A stretch of 64,000 nt of DNA from Ditibartonella apis (GTDB lineage Bacteria > Pseudomonadota > Alphaproteobacteria > Rhizobiales > Rhizobiaceae). How positions within the stretch are numbered: the first letter of the stretch is position 1; every line of letters starts with the position of its first letter. Made by a program: the position numbers and the translations under genes. Below are positions 29,090 to 37,787 of the stretch, piece after piece. The stretch is taken from positions 372,001 to 436,000 of the forward strand of contig NZ_LXYU01000001.1 in assembly GCF_001952075.1 (NCBI RefSeq), in the 5' to 3' direction. A model generated the notes under the pieces. It saw only the letters and a program-made list of their open reading frames with translations. It was not told the DNA's origin and did no database searches.

Positions 29090-29323
29090 AGATGTTGGCA
29101 AGATTCATATGATAAAGCGTTTTTTTGATATTTTTTGATGGCTTCGGAGCTTTTTTGGCAGCCAAACTGCGAGATTATCCGTCTTTTATGTCACTTGAAG
29201 GTCATTTTTAACAAACAAAGCTTGTCTGGTATAAATCCGGCTCTAAAATTCCGACACAAATTCGAACGTATATGTGTGTAAAAAACGAAGTACGACATTT
29301 GCAAATAAAACCCGATTATGTTT

Positions 29324-29368
29324 CTATACGAGTGTTACAAAGTAAATGCGCTCGTATAGCTTTGTAAC
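29324..29368. repeat. Two interleaved 9-base inverted repeats
   Basis: Order A-B-A'-B': CTATACGAG (29324-29332), GTTACAAAG (29334-29342), CTCGTATAG (29351-29359) and CTTTGTAAC (29360-29368). Each pair is a perfect 9-base inverted repeat, and the two overlap so that only one hairpin can form in RNA. They abut CTTGAA of a possible promoter for the small secreted protein, so they could be a double operator. Confidence 0.85.
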
Positions 29369-29395
29369 TTGAATAAAGCACTGTCAGGGCCATTT
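29368..29395 (+). promoter_or_regulatory. Possible heat-shock-type promoter of the small repeat protein
   Basis: CTTGAA at 29368-29373 and CCATTT at 29390-29395 resemble a sigma-32 promoter with a 16-base gap between the two elements. It overlaps the last base of the interleaved inverted repeats. Weak on its own. Confidence 0.35.
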
Positions 29396-29480
29396 CTTTA
29401 TTGATAATTTAACGATAAGAGTAGAACCAAAGCGGTGTGATGACATGAAGCATCAACGCTTCAAAACAGGAGAAATGAAA

Positions 29481-29786
29481 ATGAAAAAGATTCTTGCAGT
29501 CTCTTTGGCTGGCCTTTTGGCAGCAGGATCGATGGTATTGGCAGCTGAAGCCCGCAATGCTTCAGGTGACGGTTCAGTTGAAGATAGCTATGTAGAAGGC
29601 CAAAAGGAAAAGGCGCCGGAAGCTGACGTTCATCATGATCATGGTGGCAAAGCTGGCCGTCATTTTGGTGACGGTTCACGCGAAGACAGCTACGTACCGG
29701 GTGAAAAGAAAGATACACCTATGGACAAAACTGTCATTCAGGACGATGAAAAAGGTGAATCCGACGACGGCACACCGAGAAAATAA
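29481..29786 (+). CDS. Small secreted repeat protein, unknown function
   Basis: About 101 residues, not recognised. It starts MKKILAVSLAGLLAAGS with a Sec signal peptide ending near LAAEA. The mature part contains the motif GDGSxEDSYVxGxK twice (GDGSVEDSYVEGQK and GDGSREDSYVPGEK), separated by a His-rich HHDHGGKAGRHF stretch that could bind metal; the tail is acidic. AGGAGA precedes both ATG 29475 and ATG 29481; the latter has better spacing. It is divergent from dnaK, has its own terminator and an unusual operator-like region upstream, so it may be stress-responsive. Confidence 0.75.
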   Translation: MKKILAVSLAGLLAAGSMVLAAEARNASGDGSVEDSYVEGQKEKAPEADVHHDHGGKAGRHFGDGSREDSYVPGEKKDTPMDKTVIQDDEKGESDDGTPRK

Positions 29787-29808
29787 TCCGATTTTATGCG
29801 ATAAAGCG

Positions 29809-29833
29809 AGGCGGGCTTTGACCCGCCTTTTTT
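29809..29833 (+). terminator. Terminator of the small repeat protein gene
   Basis: AGGCGGG, loop CTTTGA, CCCGCCT, then TTTTT. A textbook intrinsic terminator 23 bases after the stop. The following 430 bases up to the LOG-family gene show no credible gene. Confidence 0.92.
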
Positions 29834-30271
29834 ATTTTTTAAATGCGTTGCGACTTTTCAATTTTTAAACCGTTCTTCCGGCTGAAAAACGTCCTTAAAC
29901 GCGAAGAAATAATCTTCTCATTTTCTTTTTTCGGTTAAAAATTAAAAGACATGAAATCCGAAACAGCTTTTCCTGACCAAGAGGCTTGAGGAAAACGGTG
30001 ATTGCCGCGACCGGTTTGCGACTTATGAAGAATAATCAAACTGCTGATGCCCGAACTTTCAAACTAAGAAGTAAGAAAACTCAGAACCGATCGCCCTTCA
30101 ATTTCAAAAGAAATGTCCCGCATCTTTTCCCGAAAACAGAAGTAACAAAATCTACTCGCGCATTTTAAAAGCTAAACTATCCCGACGACAATTTTCTTCT
30201 ACACCGACCGAAAAGCCCCAAGGAAAAAATTGCTTTCAGGATGATGCATCGGACTTTCGGATTTTTATAGC

Positions 30272-31120
30272 TTACTGTTTATCCAGCTCATAAAATTCAC
30301 GAATAATCGCCCAACCTTCTTCGGCACTTTCAACATAATTGACGAGTTTCGCATCATCAGGTGAAATCGTCCCTTGTTCGGCAAGATAATCAAGATTGAG
30401 AACATTTCTCCAGAATTCACGGCCGAACATCAATATCGGTACACGTTTCATACGACCTGTCTGGATGAGTGTCAGAGATTCGAAAAATTCATCCAACGTA
30501 CCAAAGCCGCCGGGAAATATTGCGATAACCTTTGCGCGCATAAGAAAATGCATCTTGCGCATCGCAAAATAATGGAAATCAAAACAAAGATTGGGCGTCA
30601 CATAAGGATTAGGTGCCTGTTCATGAGGCAATACGATATTAAGCCCGATACTGGGAGCACCGACATCGGCCGCACCGCGGTTACCCGCTTCCATTACGCC
30701 CGGACCACCACCAGTTATGATGACAAATTCATGATGGTTGGAAGAAGCAGAATATTGCGAACAAAGTCGGGCAAATTTGCGTGCTTCGTCATAATAACGG
30801 GAGGCTTGTTCAAGATTTTTCTTCTGTTTCGAATTTTTTGCCGCACGCGCTTCTTTACCCGGTTCGGGAATACGGGCGCCACCAAATAGAACGACAGTCG
30901 ATTTGATGCCATGCTCGACAAAACTGAATTCGGGCTTCATCAGTTCCAGACCGATTCGTACAGCACGTAACTCGCGCCGCATCATGAAATCTTCATCTAC
31001 ATAAGCAAGGCGATAGGCAGGTGAACGCGTTTGGGCGGTATCGGGAACTTCATGAACTTTGCGGGCATCCTCTTTCGAGTGCGGAAAAGGTGTCCAACCG
31101 TTTTTTTCGCCATTAGCCAT
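30272..31120 (-). CDS. LOG family protein (TIGR00730-like)
   Basis: 282 residues with a Rossmann-like lysine-decarboxylase-like fold. Motifs: VLFGGARIPEPG, ITGGGPGVMEAGNRGA and AIFPGGFGTLDEFFESLT, the last being the PGGxGTxxE nucleotide-binding signature. Characterised relatives are cytokinin-activating nucleotide phosphoribohydrolases or nucleosidases acting on AMP or GMP derivatives; older annotations as lysine decarboxylase are wrong. It is divergent from dapD, with 98 bases between the starts. Confidence 0.88.
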   Translation of the reverse strand: MANGEKNGWTPFPHSKEDARKVHEVPDTAQTRSPAYRLAYVDEDFMMRRELRAVRIGLELMKPEFSFVEHGIKSTVVLFGGARIPEPGKEARAAKNSKQKKNLEQASRYYDEARKFARLCSQYSASSNHHEFVIITGGGPGVMEAGNRGAADVGAPSIGLNIVLPHEQAPNPYVTPNLCFDFHYFAMRKMHFLMRAKVIAIFPGGFGTLDEFFESLTLIQTGRMKRVPILMFGREFWRNVLNLDYLAEQGTISPDDAKLVNYVESAEEGWAIIREFYELDKQ

Positions 31121-31218
31121 TCAGGATCTTCCTTTTCATTGACCACAATTGTTTCTTGCATTAGGCCGGAGAGAATAAATGCTGATGCTTTCGACTTACT
31201 TAACGGAGACCTAATGCC

Positions 31219-32067
31219 ATGACCAATCTGTCCCAACTGGAATCCATCATTGAAAAGGCGTTTGATGAACGCGAAAAAGTGAATATTTTGACAAAAGGGG
31301 AAATACGCGAGGGAGTTGACCATGTACTCGACCTTCTCGACAAGGGAGAACTTCGTGTCGCCGAACGTGAAAATAATGGCAATTGGAAAGTTCACCAATG
31401 GTTGAAAAAGGCTGTGCTTTTGTCGTTCCGGCTTAATGCTATGGGACTTATTTCCGGCGGACCCGATCAATCAAATTGGTGGGACAAAGTGCCATCCAAA
31501 TTCGACGGCTGGAACGCGGATAACTTCGAAAAAGCAGGCTTTCGTGCGGTACCGAATGCGATTGTGCGCCGTTCGGCCTATATTGCACCAAGTGTTGTTT
31601 TGATGCCGTCATTCGTCAATATCGGTGCTTATGTGGATGAAGGCACAATGGTCGATACATGGGCTACTGTCGGCTCATGTGCACAGGTTGGTAAACACGT
31701 TCACCTTTCCGGCGGCGCAGGCATCGGCGGTGTGCTTGAACCATTACAGGCCGGCCCGACAATTATCGAGGATAATTGTTTTATCGGCGCACGTTCCGAA
31801 GTCGTGGAAGGATGCATTGTCCGCGAAGGGGCTGTGCTTGGCATGGGTGTTTTCATTGGCAAATCAACAAAAATTGTCGACCGCGCAACCGGCGAAATTT
31901 CCTATGGCGAAGTACCGCCTTATTCGGTCGTTGTTGCAGGAACCATGCCCGGAAGACCGTTTCCGAATGGCGAACCCGGTCCTAATCTTTATTGCGCAGT
32001 CATTGTCAAACGGGTTGACGAAAGGACGCGCTCAAAAACATCGGTCAACGAACTTTTGCGCGACTGA
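31219..32067 (+). CDS. dapD: Tetrahydrodipicolinate N-succinyltransferase
   Basis: Transfers succinyl from succinyl-CoA to tetrahydrodipicolinate in the succinylase branch of diaminopimelate and lysine synthesis; its product passes to the aminotransferase and then DapE (encoded at 24.2 kb). 282 residues. The left-handed beta-helix hexapeptides run from about residue 110 ([41 protein letters not shown]) to 220. ATG at 31219 with GGAGA 8-12 bases upstream. Confidence 0.96.
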   Translation: MTNLSQLESIIEKAFDEREKVNILTKGEIREGVDHVLDLLDKGELRVAERENNGNWKVHQWLKKAVLLSFRLNAMGLISGGPDQSNWWDKVPSKFDGWNADNFEKAGFRAVPNAIVRRSAYIAPSVVLMPSFVNIGAYVDEGTMVDTWATVGSCAQVGKHVHLSGGAGIGGVLEPLQAGPTIIEDNCFIGARSEVVEGCIVREGAVLGMGVFIGKSTKIVDRATGEISYGEVPPYSVVVAGTMPGRPFPNGEPGPNLYCAVIVKRVDERTRSKTSVNELLRD

Positions 32068-32187
32068 AAGCGACTAAAAGTGCTGCCAAGCAAGCTAAAG
32101 CCCCCGTCTTTTCAAATGCATTGATAATGCCAAACCGAGAAAGGATGGGGAGAACCGATATCCGGCAAAATTCAACACATTCATAAC

Positions 32188-32214
32188 CATTCGGGCACCT
32201 CTATTGCCCGAATG
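32188..32214. repeat. Perfect 10-base inverted repeat
   Basis: CATTCGGGCA, a seven-base spacer and TGCCCGAATG. No T-run follows on either strand, so it is not a clear terminator. It lies 120 bases after dapD and may protect its 3' end. Confidence 0.6.
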
Positions 32215-32259
32215 CACAATCCATCTCAATCAATAATTGTCCGAAACAATAATTAAATG

Positions 32260-32437
32260 CAAAAACAGGTGAAGAGCCGGCTCGCGTCCTCACCCGTTTT
32301 TACATTGAAAGAGTGCAGCAGAGTATGCGGGGGTGTAACTCTGCTGCGCCGGGTCATGGTCATAAGAAAGACCAAAACCCAACTGGTTATCAGCCCCTTA
32401 AGGTCTGAAAATCAAAACCTTGTGTGAAATTTTATGT
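32260..32437 (-). ncRNA. Candidate minus-strand sRNA with C-rich loop
   Basis: Within a gene-free 920 bases between dapD and lepA. On the minus strand: a promoter (32444-32472), an unstructured 5' part, a perfect 10-pair stem GCAGCAGAGT/ACTCTGCTGC (32347-32315) with loop TACACCCCCGCAT, and a terminator-like hairpin (32297-32265) followed by five T. Expected length about 180 nucleotides. The CCCCCGC in the loop also occurs in hairpin 2 of the candidate at 17.9 kb. The open frame of 36 codons from ATG 32363 lacks a ribosome-binding site. The remaining sequence from 32480 to 32991 shows nothing I can support. Confidence 0.5.
32263..32302. terminator. Two-way terminator hairpin downstream of dapD
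   Basis: ACAGGTGA (32265-32272) and TCACCCGT (32290-32297), one mismatch, enclose the palindrome GAGCCGGCTC. T-runs stand on both sides: CGTTTTTAC on the plus strand and TGTTTTTGC on the minus strand. Confidence 0.65.
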
Positions 32438-32443
32438 GGCAAA

Positions 32444-32472
32444 CTATTAATCGGCTTATTACCGGCCGTCAA
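32444..32472 (-). promoter_or_regulatory. Sigma-70-type promoter of the minus-strand sRNA candidate
   Basis: On the minus strand TTGACG (32472-32467), a 17-base spacer and TAATAG (32449-32444). Start expected near 32437. No protein gene lies downstream on that strand. Confidence 0.5.
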
Positions 32473-32991
32473 CTCCCAAAAGTGGATAATTATGTGAAAT
32501 ATTTTTAATCCAGCACTTTATGATTGAAACGGCCGATGCGACACAAAACAGAGATTGCATAGTTCGACATCCGGTCAAAATTAAAAAGCCGAAAACCAAG
32601 AAAATTGATAATCAAATCAATGATTTTTCAAAATACGAATCAACGTAGAATTGAATCGTCAGATCGTAAACGCACCTCTATCACCGCGTTTAAAGGATAA
32701 GATACATCAAACGCACGACTGATCGCAATTTCAAAAACCGGAACTTTAAAATCCTCATTCCGGCTAATCTTATCACTTGCAGATGGACGTGAAAATGAAG
32801 GTTTAGCGAGGAATCTTATTCCTGTTGATTGCAGCAACAAAAACGCCAATTACAAGAAGTTATACGCTACTTTTCGATGTTTTCAGTGACCTTTGGTTAC
32901 GCGCATTTTCTATTTGTCTCACAAAGACCATATAGAATTCTTGTTGTTTTCACATACAACTTCCACATATGATCATCGTAATACTAGGTGA

Positions 32992-34797
32992 TCAATCGGT
33001 CATCTTCAAAGCCTGAATGAATGCTTCTTGAGGTATTTCCACCTTACCGAATTGGCGCATGCGCTTCTTGCCTTCTTTTTGTTTTTCAAGAAGTTTACGC
33101 TTACGGCTCACGTCGCCACCATAACATTTGGCCGTAACGTCTTTACGCAATGCACGGATATTTTCACGCGCAATAATCTTGCCGCCAATAGCTGCCTGAA
33201 TGGGAATCTGGAACATGTGTTGAGGAATAAGTTCTTTCAATTTTTCACACATTGAACGGCCGCGTTTCTCGGCTCCGGACCGGTGCACGAGAATAGAAAG
33301 TGCGTCAACCGGTTCACCATTGACCAGAATACTCATTTTGACGAGATCACCTTCCCGATAATCGGTTACGTGATAATCAAAAGAGGCGTAGCCTTTGGAA
33401 ATCGACTTCAAACGATCATAGAAATCGAATACGACCTCGTTGAGCGGCAGATCATAGGTAACCATCGCGCGTGTACCGACATAGGACAGGTCTACCTGAA
33501 CCCCGCGACGATCCTGACAGAGTTTTAAAATTGAACCGAGATATTCATCCGGCGACATAATTGTGGCGCGTATCCACGGCTCTTCAATGGAAGCAATTTT
33601 AACAACATCAGGCATATCGGCCGGATTATGCAACTCTTTCACCGACCCGTCGGTCATATTGATGCGATAGACGACAGAAGGAGCCGTGGCAATAAGATCG
33701 AGGTTAAACTCGCGTTCAAGCCGTTCTTCAATAATTTCGAGGTGCAAAAGCCCTAAAAAACCGCACCGGAAACCGAAGCCAAGAGCAGCGGAAGTTTCCA
33801 TTTCATAAGAAAAACTGGCATCATTCAAACGAAGCTTGCCCATTGCCGCACGAAGATCGGCAAAATCATCCGCATCAACCGGAAAAAGTCCGCAGAAAAC
33901 CACCGGTTGCGCGGGCTTGAACCCCGGCAAAGCATGGTCACAAGGACGATGATCTTCCGTAATTGTATCGCCAACGCGGGTATCCGCCACTTCCTTGATA
34001 GAAGCGGTAATGAAGCCTAATTCACCCGGCCCCAAGTCTTCAATCGTTGCCATTTTGGGAGTGAAAACACCCACCCGCTCGACCGGATATTTTGCGCCGG
34101 TGCCCATCATGCGGATTGTCTGGCCTTTTTTCAAAACCCCGTCGATCACGCGCACAAGAACAATCACACCGAGATAGGCATCATACCAGCTATCGACCAG
34201 CATTGCTTTAAGCGGCTTGTTGAGATCACCTTCACGGGGGGCTGGCAGTTTATGGACAATAGCCTCGAGAACCTTGTCGACGCCCATGCCGGTTTTTGCG
34301 GAAATCTCTATTGCATCGCTTGCATCAATGCCGATCACTTCCTCAATTTGTTCTTTGACACGTTCAGGCTCGGCCGCAGGCAGATCAACCTTGTTGAGAA
34401 CAACAACGATTTCGTGATTGTTGTCGATTGCCTGATAGACATTGGCCAGAGTTTGCGCTTCCACACCTTGCGACGCGTCGACAACAAGAAGTGACCCTTC
34501 ACAGGCAGCAAGAGAACGCGAAACCTCATAGGCAAAGTCGACATGGCCCGGTGTGTCGATCAGATTCAAAATGTAGGTTTCACCATTTTTTGCCTTATAA
34601 TGGAGCCGCACCGTTTGTGCTTTGATGGTGATGCCACGTTCGCGCTCGATATCCATCGAATCGAGCACTTGTTCTTTCATTTCCCGCTGGGCAAGACCAC
34701 CCGTCATCTGGATGAGCCGGTCAGCCAGAGTTGATTTTCCGTGGTCAATATGGGCCACGATGGAGAAATTCCGAATATGGTCGCGATCTACTGTCAT
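32992..34797 (-). CDS. lepA: Elongation factor 4 (LepA)
   Basis: Ribosome-associated GTPase that affects translation initiation and back-translocation under stress. 601 residues, normal length. G1 is [10 protein letters not shown]3 DTPGHVDF and G4 NKVDLP; the C-terminal LepA-specific part includes [25 protein letters not shown] and ends with [28 protein letters not shown] sequence. The start is the ATG at 34797 ([16 protein letters not shown]); an open frame extends 12 codons further but is not conserved. Confidence 0.96.
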   Translation of the reverse strand: MTVDRDHIRNFSIVAHIDHGKSTLADRLIQMTGGLAQREMKEQVLDSMDIERERGITIKAQTVRLHYKAKNGETYILNLIDTPGHVDFAYEVSRSLAACEGSLLVVDASQGVEAQTLANVYQAIDNNHEIVVVLNKVDLPAAEPERVKEQIEEVIGIDASDAIEISAKTGMGVDKVLEAIVHKLPAPREGDLNKPLKAMLVDSWYDAYLGVIVLVRVIDGVLKKGQTIRMMGTGAKYPVERVGVFTPKMATIEDLGPGELGFITASIKEVADTRVGDTITEDHRPCDHALPGFKPAQPVVFCGLFPVDADDFADLRAAMGKLRLNDASFSYEMETSAALGFGFRCGFLGLLHLEIIEERLEREFNLDLIATAPSVVYRINMTDGSVKELHNPADMPDVVKIASIEEPWIRATIMSPDEYLGSILKLCQDRRGVQVDLSYVGTRAMVTYDLPLNEVVFDFYDRLKSISKGYASFDYHVTDYREGDLVKMSILVNGEPVDALSILVHRSGAEKRGRSMCEKLKELIPQHMFQIPIQAAIGGKIIARENIRALRKDVTAKCYGGDVSRKRKLLEKQKEGKKRMRQFGKVEIPQEAFIQALKMTD

Positions 34798-34970
34798 GAA
34801 AAGCGATTTAGCAAGGAACGCAAAGAAACGCAAAGCCGAAATGAATGTTGGATAGCAAGTTTGCAGAAATCTTCTTCATTCCACAGACGAGCGCATAAAC
34901 ATTGCCCGATTTTTACCTGAAATTCCGATTATTTTTTTCGTTTTGAGAAAACTTCTTTAAACAACGACAC

Positions 34971-35002
34971 AAACCGGAAATAGTGCAGTTTCCGGTTTTT
35001 TA
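34971..35002. terminator. Hairpin between EamA and lepA genes
   Basis: AAACCGGAAA, an eight-base loop and TTTCCGGTTT form a perfect 10-pair stem. The T-run (TTTTTTAT) follows on the plus strand; on the minus strand, where the EamA gene ends, the tail TTTGTGTC is weaker. Confidence 0.6.
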
Positions 35003-35098
35003 TAAAAAGTCATGACTTTTCGAGTGAGCCGCTTTCATTAAATCGTCTACGTCTATTTTCTTAAAAAGGAATTTTTTGTTTTTCCGGCAAGCTTTTTA

Positions 35099-35995
35099 TC
35101 ATTCTTGCGCCATTGCCCGCCTTTTCGGCTTCAATTCTGAAACGAGAATGCCCACAATGATGCAAAATGCCCCGAGAATTGCAAGATGTGGCAGGCGTTC
35201 GCCGGCAATCCAGCCGACGAGGCCTGCCCATACCGGTTCACCGGTATAGATGATTGTTGCGCGCGTTGGTGAAACCGATCGTTGCGCCCAATTCATTGTA
35301 AGCTGGATGAGAGCACTCATTGCAGCCAAACCCAATCCTGCCGACGCCCACCCCCAAGAAAATGCCGGAACGGTTTCGCCGTTAAACGGCATTGCAGCAA
35401 AGGAAAGGAAGCCGGCGACAAAAAGCTGAACAACAGTAACACGCCGGCTATCAACCCGACCGGCAAAAAAGCTGATAAAGACAATTTCCGAGGCAATTGC
35501 AAAAGCCGATAAAAGTGTGAGAATTTCGCCCTTTGAAAAATCTATTGCATGAATTCCTTGCCCTGAAACCAGAAGTAAACCGATAAACGCAAAGCTTATA
35601 CCGATAAAACTCGTCAAACGTGGTTTTTTACGTAAAACTATCCACTGCAAGAGCGGTACAAGTGGAACATAAACAGCCGTAATAAAAGCCGATTGGCTGC
35701 TTGCAATCGTCTTCAATCCAGCAGTTTGTAAACTATAGCCGAAAAATATCGGAACGCCGATGACTGCACCGGCGAAAATATCATGAATTCCAAGATTTTT
35801 GAGACTTTTCCGAAAAATAACGCCCGCAAAAATACCGGCAAGAATGAAGCGGAACCCGACAAAGAAGAATGGTCCGGATGAACGCATCGCCAGATGCACG
35901 ATAAGAAAGGTTGTACCCCATAGAAAAGTTATGCCGATCAAAGCGAATTCTTGTCTCGTCAGGACAAAGAACGCTTTTTCTTTCTCTTCTTCCAT
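35099..35995 (-). CDS. EamA (drug/metabolite exporter superfamily) transporter
   Basis: Inner-membrane protein of 298 residues with ten predicted helices in two EamA repeats (about 15-140 and 155-285). The first repeat has TFLWGTTFLIVHLAM and FRFILAGIFAGVIF, the second the typical IYTGEPVWAGLVGWIAGERL. Relatives export amino acids or other metabolites. Its start follows the stop of the nucleotidase gene directly (35996/35995), so it probably belongs to the argB transcript. Confidence 0.88.
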   Translation of the reverse strand: MEEEKEKAFFVLTRQEFALIGITFLWGTTFLIVHLAMRSSGPFFFVGFRFILAGIFAGVIFRKSLKNLGIHDIFAGAVIGVPIFFGYSLQTAGLKTIASSQSAFITAVYVPLVPLLQWIVLRKKPRLTSFIGISFAFIGLLLVSGQGIHAIDFSKGEILTLLSAFAIASEIVFISFFAGRVDSRRVTVVQLFVAGFLSFAAMPFNGETVPAFSWGWASAGLGLAAMSALIQLTMNWAQRSVSPTRATIIYTGEPVWAGLVGWIAGERLPHLAILGAFCIIVGILVSELKPKRRAMAQE

Positions 35996-36682
35996 TCAGC
36001 CTGCCCCGTTCAGGCGCGCTACAAGATTATGGAGAAAACTTTCAAGTTCCGGTGCTTCAATATCAACGAAAGCCGGAATTTCTTTATCCTCTTTGTGACC
36101 AACCAGAATTGTCGTCATGCCGAGTTCTTTACACGTTGAAAGATTGGCAAGATTGTCTTCAAACATTGCCGTTTTTTCCGGATCGATTGAAAAATGCCCC
36201 AAAAACCGGTCATAAGCCTGCCGATATGGCTTGGGAAGAAAATCGGTAAATGTGACATCATAAATGCCATCGAAACATCCGGTTAATCCGCGGTGGGCGA
36301 GAACACGCTCTGCATGAGCACGGTCACCATTTGTGAAAATGAATTTGCGGCCGGGCAAGCTTTTAATATCTTCGGCAAGCTGCGGATCTTTTTTTAATGG
36401 CGAATAATCGATATTGTGAACATCTTGCAGATAATCTTTAACATCGACGAAATATTCTTCGATCAAACCACGTAAAGCGCCGCCGTAATTTTTGCGGAAA
36501 TATTGCCGAAAACGGTTGACCTCTTCATCATCGTCAAGTTCGAGCTGTTTTTTGACATAGGCGCTGATACGTTTGTCAATCTGCGCCCAAAGCCCGCTTT
36601 CTCTCGGATAAAGTGTATCATCAAGATCGAATACCCAAACATTGACGGCTTCGAACCTGGACAAAATTTCTTCGTTCATCAT
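35996..36682 (-). CDS. HAD-family pyrimidine 5'-nucleotidase
   Basis: 228 residues, cytoplasmic HAD phosphatase related to yeast Sdt1 and YjjG. Motif I is [11 protein letters not shown], motif [18 protein letters not shown], motif [23 protein letters not shown]. It would dephosphorylate pyrimidine nucleoside monophosphates. ATG codons at 36682 and 36679 overlap the argB stop (ATGATGA), indicating translational coupling. The argB-nucleotidase order is common in the Hyphomicrobiales. Confidence 0.88.
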   Translation of the reverse strand: MMNEEILSRFEAVNVWVFDLDDTLYPRESGLWAQIDKRISAYVKKQLELDDDEEVNRFRQYFRKNYGGALRGLIEEYFVDVKDYLQDVHNIDYSPLKKDPQLAEDIKSLPGRKFIFTNGDRAHAERVLAHRGLTGCFDGIYDVTFTDFLPKPYRQAYDRFLGHFSIDPEKTAMFEDNLANLSTCKELGMTTILVGHKEDKEIPAFVDIEAPELESFLHNLVARLNGAG

Positions 36683-37584
36683 GGCACAATCAACGTACCT
36701 GCACCGTGTTCAGTGAAAAGTTCAAGCAACACCGAATGGGCAGTTTTACCATTCAGAATGACAACGCCTTCGACACCGCGATTGATTGCCTGAATACAAG
36801 TTTCGACCTTGGGTATCATACCACCGGATATAGTCCCGTCTTGAATAAGGTCTTCACATTGCTTGACTGTCAGCTCTTTATAGAGTTTGCCGGCGTTATC
36901 AAGGACACCGGGCACATCTGTCAAAAATAGCAAGCGTTTGGCTTTAAGAGCACCGGCAATAGCACCGGCAAAAACATCGGCATTGATGTTATAGGTATTG
37001 CCGTCCCTTCCCGGTGCAACGGGCGCAATGACCGGTATCATTTCCGACCGGGCAAGCAAATCAAGAAGTGTACGGTCAACCTCGACCGGTTCGCCAACAT
37101 ATCCCAAGTCGAGAATGCGCTCGATATTGGAATCGGGATCGATAATCTTTTTCCGGGCTTTTTCGGCAAAAACCATATTGCCATCCTTGCCGCAAAGACC
37201 GATTGCCCATTCGCCTTCGGCATTGATCATTGCAACAATTTCCTTGTTGATCGAACCGGCCAGAACCATTTCGACAACCTCGACAGTTTTTGAATCTGTT
37301 ACACGAAGTCCGCCTTCGAACTTCGATTCAATCCCCATTTTCGAAAGAAGCTTTGCAATTTGCGGCCCACCGCCATGAACGACAATCGGATTGATGCCGG
37401 ATTGTTTGAGAAGGGCAATATCGCGCGCAAAGGCATGTCCGAGTTCAGGATCTCCCATGGCATGGCCGCCATATTTCACCACAACCGTTTTGTTCTCATA
37501 TTTTTGCATATAGGGCAAAGCTGCAGAAAGCAGCGCAGCCTGTCTTTCGGCAACTTCGGCAGCATTGGTTGTCGGTTCATCCAT
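36679..37584 (-). CDS. argB: Acetylglutamate kinase
   Basis: Phosphorylates N-acetylglutamate, the second step of arginine synthesis and usually its feedback-controlled one. 301 residues. Motifs: [31 protein letters not shown], the long [21 protein letters not shown] region and the C-terminal [14 protein letters not shown]. The N-terminal extension of about 20 residues is typical of arginine-inhibited forms. First gene of a run argB-nucleotidase-EamA; the GGAGGG-like site precedes the ATG at 37584. Confidence 0.95.
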   Translation of the reverse strand: MDEPTTNAAEVAERQAALLSAALPYMQKYENKTVVVKYGGHAMGDPELGHAFARDIALLKQSGINPIVVHGGGPQIAKLLSKMGIESKFEGGLRVTDSKTVEVVEMVLAGSINKEIVAMINAEGEWAIGLCGKDGNMVFAEKARKKIIDPDSNIERILDLGYVGEPVEVDRTLLDLLARSEMIPVIAPVAPGRDGNTYNINADVFAGAIAGALKAKRLLFLTDVPGVLDNAGKLYKELTVKQCEDLIQDGTISGGMIPKVETCIQAINRGVEGVVILNGKTAHSVLLELFTEHGAGTLIVP

Positions 37585-37763
37585 TAAAATTGCCCTCCTC
37601 GGAAGTACTGCAGGATCGATACTGCCTTTTAATAACAGGAAATCTTATTGCCTAAAACTGTTAATACACAAGATAAAGTTATCGCGATCCGAGATATTTT
37701 TCTATTGATACAATTTAGCACTAGACAAGAATTTTTTACCCGCTAGATTTCGCGGCGGAGGAA

Positions 37764-37771
37764 TTTGCAAA
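37764..37771. promoter_or_regulatory. TTTGCAAA site before prpE
   Basis: A perfect TTTGCAAA palindrome 16 bases before the prpE start, with a further TTGCA at 37781-37785. TTTGCAAA is the half-site described for the ScfR/PccR and RamB regulators of acyl-CoA metabolism; an ScfR-type regulator is encoded at 42.6-44.1 kb. Confidence 0.45.
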
Positions 37772-37787
37772 CTGGGAGGGTTGCATA

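Noticed and set aside
29298..29305. TTTGCAAA palindrome upstream of dnaK
   Set aside because: Single site away from propionate genes; probably chance. It also shows that isolated TTTGCAAA sites near prpE and pccB need experimental support.
29986..30168. 60-codon plus-strand frame after the small repeat protein
   Set aside because: Very basic, no ribosome-binding site and no family resemblance; likely random.
32253..32363. 36-codon frame starting MTMTRRSRVTPPH on the minus strand
   Set aside because: No ribosome-binding site, and it runs through the hairpin and terminator of the sRNA candidate. A leader peptide cannot be excluded, but there is no downstream gene on that strand.
32640..32849. 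69-codon minus-strand frame between dapD and lepA
   Set aside because: No ribosome-binding site, unusual composition and no recognisable similarity.
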